Assembly: GCA_021772355.1 (NCBI GenBank)
Contig: JAJFMB010000103.1
Span: 1-6,938 of the forward strand
Source of the DNA: Chlamydiota bacterium
GTDB taxonomy: Bacteria > Chlamydiota > Chlamydiia > Chlamydiales > JAJFMB01
Length of the DNA stretch: 6,938 nt
Reading direction: 5' to 3'
In this document: positions 1 to 5,378 of the stretch, in pieces
Layout: each line of letters begins with the position of its first letter
Numbering within the stretch: position 1 is the stretch's first letter
Position numbers and translations under genes: made by a program
Notes under the pieces: generated by a model
Seen by the model: the letters and a program-made list of their open reading frames with translations, nothing else
Databases searched by the model: none
What the model was told of the DNA's origin: nothing

Positions 1-7
1 GAGAAAT

Positions 8-1219
8 TCAGACATGAAAACCCTCATCTGCTATTTTTATCAAAAATAAAGACGCTAGCTGTGAGCGCTCTACCAAACTATTTAAGTCGATCGTTTCATC
101 ATGCGTATGCATGCCCTCTCCGGTAGCTCCTAGAGAGTCAATGTTCGGAACACCCGCAGCGTACAGGAGATTGCCATCGGCAACGCCTCCTGTCGGTTTC
201 CAGGTGATTTCGATATCTAACTCCTCTCCGCACTCCTTCATTTTTGAAAAAAGTGTTTCTTGTCGGGAATCAAATGGTTTTGGAGGGCGATCCCCCATTT
301 CCAATAAGTCTAATGAGAGATTGTCTTTCCTATTATGTTCCTTTAACAAGGCTCTAAGTCGATCCTTGATCTTAGGCAGATCACCGGGATGAATCATTCT
401 CACATTTACGCCACAAATTGCCAAGTCAGGAACAATATTGAGAGGTCCACCTCCGGCGATTTTTCCTACATTAACGGTAATGCCATGATCGCGATCGTTT
501 AACCCCTCTATTTGAATAATTAGGCGGCAAAGGGCAGTGATCGCATTTTCCCCCATGTGGTGGTGCCTTCCAGCATGAGCGCTTTTTCCTTTGGCTATAA
601 TGGTAAAACTAAACGATCCTTTACGAGCGCCTGCCAAAGAGCCGCCCGGTAAAGCAGGTTCAAAAAGCAGTCCCAATTGACATCCCTTGCTTAACTCCGG
701 ATATAAATGCGAAGAGCTTGGCGATCCAATTTCCTCATCGGAGCTTATCAACACGCGCCATCCGATTTTAGATGCAAAGGGGCAGTTTTCAAGAGTTTTC
801 AATGCCTGAAGAAGGATCATCAACCCCCCTTTCATGTCGATAATTCCGGGTCCTCGCATGCGCTCTTTCTCTATGCGCTCAGCGCGCTGAAAAGAGGAGG
901 AGTCGGGAAAGACAGTGTCCATGTGGCCACCTAAGAAAATCTGAAGAGGTGCGTTGGGGCGTTTGGTGATATAGAGAGCTTTACCTAAAGGTTTGTCAAT
1001 GAGCTGTCCTTCATTGTTTACTGTAGTGTGTGGTGGTAAATGAAGCTCCTCCATAGTGGCATTCAGAGGGGTAAAGGCTTTTTTCAAGGCTAGCATCATG
1101 CGCTCCAATCCTTGTAGGTGATAAGAGCCCGAATTGATATTAACCCAACGAACGAGTTCATCAATCATGACTTCTTTGTCAGCATGAATAGAATTGAGAT
1201 ACGCGTGATAATTCCTCAT
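8..1219 (-). CDS. M20-family metallopeptidase (glutamate carboxypeptidase-like)
   Basis: A 403-residue member of the M20 di-zinc hydrolases, closest in layout to carboxypeptidase G2 (removal of a C-terminal residue, classically glutamate). Visible motifs: GGHMDTVFP with metal ligand H99, GPGIIDMKGG with bridging ligand D128, SSDEEIGSP with catalytic base E162 and ligand E163, FEP with ligand E187, and GMHTHDE with the last ligand probably H371. The inserted dimerisation/lid domain spans about residues 195-310 and has the KGKSAHAG motif with H215, which in the family reaches into the partner's active site. Length is normal and nothing essential is missing. There is no signal peptide, so a cytoplasmic enzyme is expected, unlike secreted CPG2. 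The first ATG has no Shine-Dalgarno sequence; Met18 (ATG at 1168-1166) is an alternative start, preceded by a weak AAAGAAG. The family is secure. The substrate is not: aminoacylase, dipeptidase or folate-glutamate hydrolysis are all possible. Confidence 0.9.
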   Translation of the reverse strand: MRNYHAYLNSIHADKEVMIDELVRWVNINSGSYHLQGLERMMLALKKAFTPLNATMEELHLPPHTTVNNEGQLIDKPLGKALYITKRPNAPLQIFLGGHMDTVFPDSSSFQRAERIEKERMRGPGIIDMKGGLMILLQALKTLENCPFASKIGWRVLISSDEEIGSPSSSHLYPELSKGCQLGLLFEPALPGGSLAGARKGSFSFTIIAKGKSAHAGRHHHMGENAITALCRLIIQIEGLNDRDHGITVNVGKIAGGGPLNIVPDLAICGVNVRMIHPGDLPKIKDRLRALLKEHNRKDNLSLDLLEMGDRPPKPFDSRQETLFSKMKECGEELDIEITWKPTGGVADGNLLYAAGVPNIDSLGATGEGMHTHDETIDLNSLVERSQLASLFLIKIADEGFHV

Positions 1220-1226
1220 ATAGGTA

Positions 1227-1255
1227 TATATATGTTAACAGTATCTCTTTGACAA
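1227..1255 (-). promoter_or_regulatory. Probable promoter of the M20 hydrolase gene
   Basis: Read on the minus strand, TTGTCA (1255-1250) is followed after 17 bases by TATATA (1232-1227), a plausible sigma-66/sigma-70 pair. Transcription would start at about 1220, at or next to the ATG at 1219. This implies either a leaderless message or use of the internal ATG at Met18. Inference from consensus matching only; the -10 hexamer matches at 4 of 6 positions. Confidence 0.4.
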
Positions 1256-1405
1256 ATGTTTTCGGCCTTGTTGCATAGAAATTATCGCAGAAATATTGAT
1301 AGTGAAATGTCATTTGAGAAAATAGAAAAAAATAATGAATTAAAATTTGTAATAAAATTGATACTTACGTTAATGTTTCAAAATATAGCATCTTAAAGCG
1401 AAAAG

Positions 1406-1446
1406 GTAAGTGTTCAACGAGTGAACTAGTTCACTAGAACACTTAT
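1406..1446. repeat. Nested dyad A (long hairpin/cruciform element)
   Basis: The outer arms GTAAGTGTTC (1406-1415) and GAACACTTAT (1437-1446) are complementary at 9 of 10 positions; the tenth is a G-U pair in RNA. Inside them is a perfect 16-base palindrome, AGTGAACTAGTTCACT (1420-1435). The arms are joined by AACG on the left and a single A on the right. As RNA this is a long hairpin with one asymmetric internal loop and a CUAG tip. No U-tract follows, so it is not an ordinary terminator. It contains the ATG at 1445, the first possible start of the next gene. The outer 10-mer recurs in the dyad at 4488-4515. Confidence 0.75.
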
Positions 1447-1477
1447 GATAAACGGGGGAAGCCAAAGTGCAACTTTT

Positions 1478-1759
1478 ATGAGTAAAAGTGTACAGAAGAA
1501 AGATAAGAGTTCGGAGAGTAACGAACCGGTTAAGTATGATTTCGGCAAAAACATTCACGAAGTGTTAGCAGAAAAACATGCCTGTTACGTTCTCATCACA
1601 TGCGATCCACCAAATGATGACGGCCAAATGCAGGTCGCTATGACATATGAAGGCGATCCTATGCTTGCCGCCTATCTCCTTCAAGGAGCGCAATCATACA
1701 TTGATGAGTATGATGACGAAGATCTCGACTTCCAAGATGAGACACTCTTCGCGGACTAA
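1478..1759 (+). CDS. Small acidic hypothetical protein
   Basis: A 93-residue soluble protein of unknown function, or 104 residues if translation begins at the in-frame ATG at 1445. I prefer the ATG at 1478 because the resulting N-terminus (MSKSVQKKDKSS...) looks natural and the ATG at 1445 is inside a strong hairpin with no ribosome site. The evidence is weak, since the G-rich GGGGGAAG (1454-1461) sits unusually far upstream of 1478. Visible parts are a charged flexible N-terminus, a compact middle with two likely beta strands (around CYVLITC and MQVAMTYEG), then a likely helix (PMLAAYLLQGAQSYI). It ends in a strongly acidic tail (DEYDDEDLDFQDE). There is no membrane segment, signal peptide or cysteine motif. 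The gene stands alone, with its neighbour upstream facing away and 280 bases to the next gene. The acidic tail suggests a binding or chaperone-like protein, but this is only a guess. Confidence 0.65.
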   Translation: MSKSVQKKDKSSESNEPVKYDFGKNIHEVLAEKHACYVLITCDPPNDDGQMQVAMTYEGDPMLAAYLLQGAQSYIDEYDDEDLDFQDETLFAD

Positions 1760-1964
1760 GGCAATACTGGTTCTTACTTAACCTAAAGAAAGCAAAACGA
1801 GCCATACCGGTGCATTTTGTTGTGGCTTCCTATCTATCTATTTATAGCTTTGTTGAAAAATCTTTCGATCATTTTTTGAGCACAACCAATTTTATTATTC
1901 TGTCATTATTTCTTGGATAAAAATAACGACTTTATTATTGTTTGGCATGCGTGACAGAGGGGTT

Positions 1965-1992
1965 TTGTCTGTTACCGTTTAATAATTATAAT
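1965..1992 (+). promoter_or_regulatory. Promoter of the membrane coiled-coil gene
   Basis: TTGTCT (1965-1970), a 16-base spacer and a perfect TATAAT (1987-1992) predict a transcript starting near 1999, giving a leader of about 40 bases. The leader includes TAGGA (2026-2030), nine bases before the ATG at 2040, as ribosome site. Confidence 0.6.
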
Positions 1993-1995
1993 TAG

Positions 1996-2010
1996 CCTAT
2001 TATCAATAGG
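1996..2010. promoter_or_regulatory. Start-site dyad, possible operator
   Basis: CCTATT (1996-2001) and AATAGG (2005-2010) form a perfect 6-bp dyad around ATC. It lies on the transcription start predicted from the TATAAT at 1987-1992, where a repressor could block initiation. It could equally form a small 5' stem-loop in the message, or be chance in AT-rich DNA. Confidence 0.3.
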
Positions 2011-2039
2011 TTGCAAAGTTTTGTCTAGGAAACGCTAAA

Positions 2040-2738
2040 ATGAAAAACGTCATCAATCAATTTCGCTTTTGGGTCATTCTGGGACCGCTTGTTATGCTGT
2101 TAACTTTTTTTGCTGCGCTTGTTAAGGTATCAACGCCTTATCTTCTTATCCCTTCAGTAGCACTTGTTGGATTACCCCTGTCATGGAGGGGAAAGCTGCC
2201 CGGACTTGCATTGACCCTTTCTCTATTTGCCGGAACGATGGCGTATTATTATCCGATGTTTTCTGTTGATGAGCGATTTTGGCAAGTTGGCCTTTGCATG
2301 GCTTTTTCGATTGCCTGCGTCATTATCGCACTATGTAGTGAAGAAACGGAGGGGCTTTTGGATGCTGTTGAATTGGAATCTGAAAGTCGCTTAGATAACT
2401 TACGCCTTATCGATGAAAAATTCAAAGTAGCAAAAAAGAAAGCAGAGAAAGAAGTGACAGACTATCAGTCAAAGCTAGACGTTGTGCAGAATGCTCTTGA
2501 AGAGAAAGAGGGAAAAATCAATTCTCAGGCTGAGGTTATCGTTATTTTACGGGAAGAGTTGAGATCGGTTTATCAACGAGCCTCAGAATCTGCTCCTGAT
2601 GAAGAAATCATCAAACTCACGGTCGTTGATGAGATGAGCAATCATATCGAAAATCTTACTCGAGAAAAAGAGCTTCTTCAAAACACCCTCAAAAGATTAC
2701 AAAGCGAACTGGAACAAACTACCGTTTCCAAGGAGTGA
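2040..2738 (+). CDS. Membrane protein with C-terminal coiled coil, unknown function
   Basis: A 232-residue protein. The N-terminal 100 residues carry four hydrophobic stretches (about 11-28, 33-48, 54-71 and 80-98) separated by short turns. From about residue 104 to the end it is highly charged and heptad-like (for example 125-175 and 200-226, rich in E, K, L and Q), as expected of a long parallel coiled coil. There is no cleavable signal peptide. The start is supported by TAGGA nine bases upstream and a good promoter. Paired hydrophobic hairpins plus a coiled coil resemble the general build of chlamydial inclusion-membrane (Inc) proteins, but a plain inner-membrane protein with a cytosolic oligomerisation domain is just as likely. 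I do not recognise the family. The last 20 bases overlap the 3' end of map on the other strand. Confidence 0.8.
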   Translation: MKNVINQFRFWVILGPLVMLLTFFAALVKVSTPYLLIPSVALVGLPLSWRGKLPGLALTLSLFAGTMAYYYPMFSVDERFWQVGLCMAFSIACVIIALCSEETEGLLDAVELESESRLDNLRLIDEKFKVAKKKAEKEVTDYQSKLDVVQNALEEKEGKINSQAEVIVILREELRSVYQRASESAPDEEIIKLTVVDEMSNHIENLTREKELLQNTLKRLQSELEQTTVSKE

Positions 2739-3600
2739 GGATTTCGTGTCCATCCTGGGTAATAAGTAGGGTGTGCTCCCACTGTCCGCTCGCTTTACCG
2801 TCTCTTGTTCTCGCCGTCCATTTGTCATTGGGATCAATATAACCTTCAGGCGCCCCCGCATTTATCATCGGTTCAATTGTAAAAGTCATCCCGGGAGCTA
2901 AGGGAATCTGTAAATTATTGCGAAAATGCGGGATCTGAGGGGCTTCATGAAAATCAATGCCGACACCATGCGCGACGAATTGATGAACAACAGAACAATT
3001 TTTCTCCGTGGCGTAATCTTCGATCACATCTCCTATCTCGCTTAGAAGAATGTTGGGTTTTAGAATAGCTATAGAGCGCATCAAGCATTCGTAGGACACA
3101 TCCATCACTAGCTGTTTATCTGGGTCGATCTTTCCGATCGCAACCATCCGACTGCAATCTCCATAGTAGCCATTTAAGATACAGGTGACATCGATGTTTA
3201 GAACATCGCCATCTTTTAGTACTGTTTGGTCGGGAATGCCATGACAAATGACATCATTTAACGATGTGCAGATGCTGCGAGTAAAAGGAGGAGAGCCGTA
3301 TCCTAAGGTGGCGGGAATTGCACCGGCCTCTTCGTGTAGCTTGTGAGCAAAATCATTGAGCTCTTGTGTTGTCACACCGGCTTTTGCCATTTTACACGTC
3401 TCAGTTAGAATTTTTGCCGCTAAGTGACCTGATTTCCTTATTCCCTCAATTTCACGTTCTGTTTTTAAGATGATTTGGAACTGCTTCTCGTACTTCTGTT
3501 TCAAATTATTATTTGAAGAGTTGGGGTCCAATCTAGGATAGTGACATTTTTTCCATTTTTTTCCACTACTACACCAACAAGGGTCATTTCTTCCGATCAT
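2719..3600 (-). CDS. map: Type I methionine aminopeptidase with SEC-C zinc motif
   Basis: Removes the initiator methionine from new proteins in the cytoplasm. The 293-residue product begins with a SEC-C type zinc motif (C8-W-C10 ... C19-H20), a linker to about residue 45, and then the pita-bread catalytic domain. Catalytic H120 is in CHGIP. The metal ligands are D137 (NIDVT), D148 (GDCSRM), H211 (AHGVGIDFHE), E243 (TIEP) and E275 (QWEHT), and H218 of FHE is also present. All active-site residues are intact. The usual Gly before the metal-ligand His is Ala here (AHGVG). The SEC-C extension is known in chlamydial and some other bacterial MetAPs and is thought to help ribosome or substrate contact. 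The start is supported by GAGGT (3611-3607), six bases from the ATG, and by a near-consensus promoter upstream. The 3' end overlaps the convergent membrane-protein gene by 20 bp. Confidence 0.97.
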   Translation of the reverse strand: MIGRNDPCWCSSGKKWKKCHYPRLDPNSSNNNLKQKYEKQFQIILKTEREIEGIRKSGHLAAKILTETCKMAKAGVTTQELNDFAHKLHEEAGAIPATLGYGSPPFTRSICTSLNDVICHGIPDQTVLKDGDVLNIDVTCILNGYYGDCSRMVAIGKIDPDKQLVMDVSYECLMRSIAILKPNILLSEIGDVIEDYATEKNCSVVHQFVAHGVGIDFHEAPQIPHFRNNLQIPLAPGMTFTIEPMINAGAPEGYIDPNDKWTARTRDGKASGQWEHTLLITQDGHEILTPWKR

Positions 3601-3622
3601 TATTATACCTCAAAAAATGGGG

Positions 3623-3651
3623 ATTATAGTCAAGTTGTCTATGAATTTCAA
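3623..3651 (-). promoter_or_regulatory. Promoter of map
   Basis: On the minus strand, TTGAAA (3651-3646), exactly 17 bases, then a perfect TATAAT (3628-3623). Transcription should start near 3616, leaving a leader of about 16 bases that carries the GAGGT ribosome site. A second TATAAT (3607-3602) abuts the ATG and is too close to serve this start. Confidence 0.7.
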
Positions 3652-3658
3652 TAATTTA

Positions 3659-3687
3659 TTGTCCGTAATGCTGTTTCGTGTTATAAT
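3659..3687 (+). promoter_or_regulatory. Promoter of the 256-residue hypothetical gene
   Basis: TTGTCC (3659-3664), a 17-base spacer and a perfect TATAAT (3682-3687). The predicted start near 3694 gives a leader of about 29 AT-rich bases with a weak TAGG (3711-3714) eight bases before the ATG. The -35 elements of this promoter and the divergent map promoter are only 7 bases apart. Confidence 0.65.
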
Positions 3688-3722
3688 GTATTAAATTATT
3701 ATATTTATTATAGGTTTTAAGA

Positions 3723-4493
3723 ATGGTGCAAATTAATTCAATTGAACAAGCATTTAGTGAAATAAAACGTTACGCTTCAAATTTAGATGATAGAAAAGAT
3801 TCCGATCAAAATTCTTCATTTCTCTACGTGATCACTTCCCGTTTAGAAACGTTGCGTGCAATCTCATATCTCAGCACAAACTCAGATAAGTTGAAAAACG
3901 CTCAACTCACTGAACTTAATGATCTAAAAACAAATTTAAACACCATAGAGCAGACACGACAACCTCAAAAAACATGGAAAGACACAGCAATTAAAGTTTT
4001 GCATGTCTTTACATGTGGTATTTCTTATCTCATTCAAAAGCTTTATCACAAATATGTCTGTCCCTCTCGAGAAGAGTTGCAGGCAGCAAATCAAAATCTA
4101 CAAAAGCAGGTCACAGACATTTTGAATGCACGTGAAAAGTCAGTATCTGAACCAGAAAAAGTAACTGGCGCGGATCTATCCTGTGATATGGAAGAAGTAA
4201 AACCTTCTGGTAAACCAAGATCTTGCAACTTTGGCTCTAATACAATTAGTGGTTGTGAACTTAGCGATACAATTGATTTAGATTCTGGTGAGAGAGGAAT
4301 TGGAATTACTAATACGACAGGAATGACGCAAAAGATCAATTTAGCCGAGAAAGTGAAGCTAAATGATGTCAAACGTGTCGAAATGACAATTCCCACTAAG
4401 GAGCAATCTGTGGTGGAAACGGTTGAGATCGTTAACTTTTCAAGTCCCATTGAATTAGTAGATGAAGGGGAACTACTGGTAGTGTTGACGTAA
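3723..4493 (+). CDS. Lineage-specific hypothetical protein
   Basis: A 256-residue protein I cannot assign to a family. Residues 1-80 look helical and charged. A moderately hydrophobic stretch at about 88-106 (around VLHVFTCGISYLI) could be one membrane or buried helix. Residues 115-137 look like a short coiled coil. From about 140 to the end the sequence is polar, low in helix formers and rich in S, T, E and V, ending in a run of alternating hydrophobic residues (about 225-256) that may be beta strands. There is no signal peptide. The start is supported by a near-consensus promoter and a weak TAGG. The gene is AT-rich, especially at its 5' end, and sits alone between two conserved housekeeping genes, as expected of a lineage-specific insertion. 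Its stop codon (4491-4493) lies inside a dyad. A host-interaction protein is possible but nothing shows it. Confidence 0.7.
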   Translation: MVQINSIEQAFSEIKRYASNLDDRKDSDQNSSFLYVITSRLETLRAISYLSTNSDKLKNAQLTELNDLKTNLNTIEQTRQPQKTWKDTAIKVLHVFTCGISYLIQKLYHKYVCPSREELQAANQNLQKQVTDILNAREKSVSEPEKVTGADLSCDMEEVKPSGKPRSCNFGSNTISGCELSDTIDLDSGERGIGITNTTGMTQKINLAEKVKLNDVKRVEMTIPTKEQSVVETVEIVNFSSPIELVDEGELLVVLT

Positions 4494-4515
4494 ATGTTCA
4501 TGAGAACACTTACGT
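4488..4515. repeat. Dyad B, related to the dyad at 1406-1446
   Basis: The arms ACGTAAATGTTC (4488-4499) and GAACACTTACGT (4504-4515) are complementary at 11 of 12 positions around the loop ATGA. The right arm contains GAACACTTAC, the exact reverse complement of the left outer arm of dyad A. The stop codon TAA of the preceding gene lies within the left arm. No U-tract follows, so it is a poor intrinsic terminator, although it could still stabilise the 3' end of the message. Confidence 0.7.
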
Positions 4516-4583
4516 ATTGACTGCTTAAGGTTCGATTTTACAACAAAAAGATTCTTGTTCTTTTTTGAAAACCTGCTGTTTGA

Positions 4584-4589
4584 TATGAT
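4584..4589 (+). promoter_or_regulatory. Possible -10 element of trmB
   Basis: TATGAT matches the -10 consensus at 5 of 6 positions and lies nine bases before the trmB ATG. A TTGAAA at 4565-4570 is only 13 bases away, too close for a normal pair, and no good -35 exists at 17 bases. If used, it would give a nearly leaderless message, in line with the absence of a ribosome site. Confidence 0.3.
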
Positions 4590-4598
4590 ACTCTCACT

Positions 4599-5297
4599 AT
4601 GAAGCCAAAAGATTTGAAATCACAATACACCTGGGACACGCGCTGTATCAAACTCGAAGACGGCGTTTTCTATGTTCCGTCGCATTACCCTAATTATGGT
4701 AGTTTTACCTTTCCGGGGTGGGCTCATTCAGATGTCTTTGGTAATGAAAATCCTGTAAATGTCGAGTACTGCAGTGGTAATGGGGCGTGGATCGCAACGA
4801 AGGCGATGGAATTTCCTAATGAGAACTGGGTGGCGGTGGAAAAACGGTTTGATCGAGTGCGAAAAATCTGGTCGAAGAAAAAAAACCATGGATTGAACAA
4901 CTTATTCATTGTCTGCGGGGAGGCGCAAACCTTCACGGAGCATTATATTCCTAAGGGAAGTGTTAAGGATATTTTTATTAATTTCCCCGATCCCTGGCCT
5001 AAGAAACGTCATGCAAAGCATCGACTTATGCAATCTGATTTTGTAGATATGATGGGTCAAGTCATTAAAAAAGAAGGGGCTTTAACCCTTGTGACCGATG
5101 ATCCTGATTACTCCATCCGTTCGACGGATGTGTTGCTGCAGCACGATGCGTTCGAGTCGTTGTATCCCATGCCATTTTATCAGACCTCCTTAACAGGTTA
5201 CGGTTCTTCCTATTTTGATGCTCTCTGGCGCCAAAAAGGGAGGCAAATCCGTTATCACCGTTACAGAAAAACTGTGAATTCAGCTGCAATTAGCTAA
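4599..5297 (+). CDS. trmB: tRNA (guanine-N7-)-methyltransferase
   Basis: Transfers a methyl group from S-adenosylmethionine to N7 of G46 in the variable loop of tRNAs. The 232-residue protein is a Rossmann-like class I methyltransferase. The SAM-binding motif I is VEYCSGNGAWI (about 55-65), a chlamydial variant of the usual E-I-G-C-G-x-G. E81 (VAVEKRFDRV) is the likely acidic residue for the SAM ribose. The family signature NFPDPWPKKRHAKHR (128-142) is intact and includes catalytic D131. TDDPD (166-170) and the C-terminal GYGSSYFDALWRQKG (about 200-214) occupy the usual tRNA-contact positions. Length is typical. The start is chosen because the N-terminus MKPKDLK matches my recollection of chlamydial TrmB. 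There is no Shine-Dalgarno sequence and a possible -10 box lies very close to the ATG. It follows the hypothetical gene by 105 bases and precedes the next gene by 81. Confidence 0.95.
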   Translation: MKPKDLKSQYTWDTRCIKLEDGVFYVPSHYPNYGSFTFPGWAHSDVFGNENPVNVEYCSGNGAWIATKAMEFPNENWVAVEKRFDRVRKIWSKKKNHGLNNLFIVCGEAQTFTEHYIPKGSVKDIFINFPDPWPKKRHAKHRLMQSDFVDMMGQVIKKEGALTLVTDDPDYSIRSTDVLLQHDAFESLYPMPFYQTSLTGYGSSYFDALWRQKGRQIRYHRYRKTVNSAAIS

Positions 5298-5378
5298 AAA
5301 ACGAATTTTTTGCCGTTAGAAAATTTTCTTGGGCGACTAAAATAATCAAGACTCTTATATAGAAGATATGGGGGAAGT

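Larger units (their letters stand above)
1760..2039. other. AT-rich intergenic spacer
   Basis: This 280-base gap has no open frame worth calling. Just after the stop codon is a weak stem GAGCCA/TGGCTT (1800-1827, with one G-U pair and a loop of about 16 bases) without a U-tract, so no clear terminator. A short (CTAT)3 run lies at 1830-1841, followed by AT-rich sequence. The last 75 bases hold the promoter, start-site dyad and ribosome site of the downstream membrane protein, listed separately. Confidence 0.5.

Noticed and set aside
139..152. AATGTTCGGAACAC inside the M20 gene, resembling the dyad half-sites
   Set aside because: It lies in coding sequence for a conserved segment (GVPNID), has only a one-base centre, and lacks the flanking TTAC of the shared 10-mer.
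1268..1282. TTGTTGCATAGAAAT as an insertion-sequence end
   Set aside because: It loosely recalls some IS ends, but there is no matching inverted end, target duplication or transposase remnant nearby.
1358..1389. TTGATA ... TATAGC as promoter of the small acidic gene
   Set aside because: The spacer is 20 bases and the -10 match is weak; alternative hexamers in the gap are no better.
1420..1435. LexA-type SOS box reading of GAAC...GTTC
   Set aside because: The Gram-positive LexA box needs four bases between GAAC and GTTC; here there are two, and the flanks do not fit.
1830..1841. (CTAT)3 tandem repeat
   Set aside because: Three copies in an AT-rich spacer are readily expected by chance and have no link to a gene.
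4091..4501. Long minus-strand open frame opposite the 256-residue gene
   Set aside because: It is low-complexity Ser/Thr/Val-rich antisense sequence with no ribosome site or recognisable domain; the plus frame has promoter and start support.
4541..4567. CAAAAAG/CTTTTTTG as a terminator before trmB
   Set aside because: The stem is almost all A-U with a nine-base loop and would be too weak for a typical intrinsic terminator.
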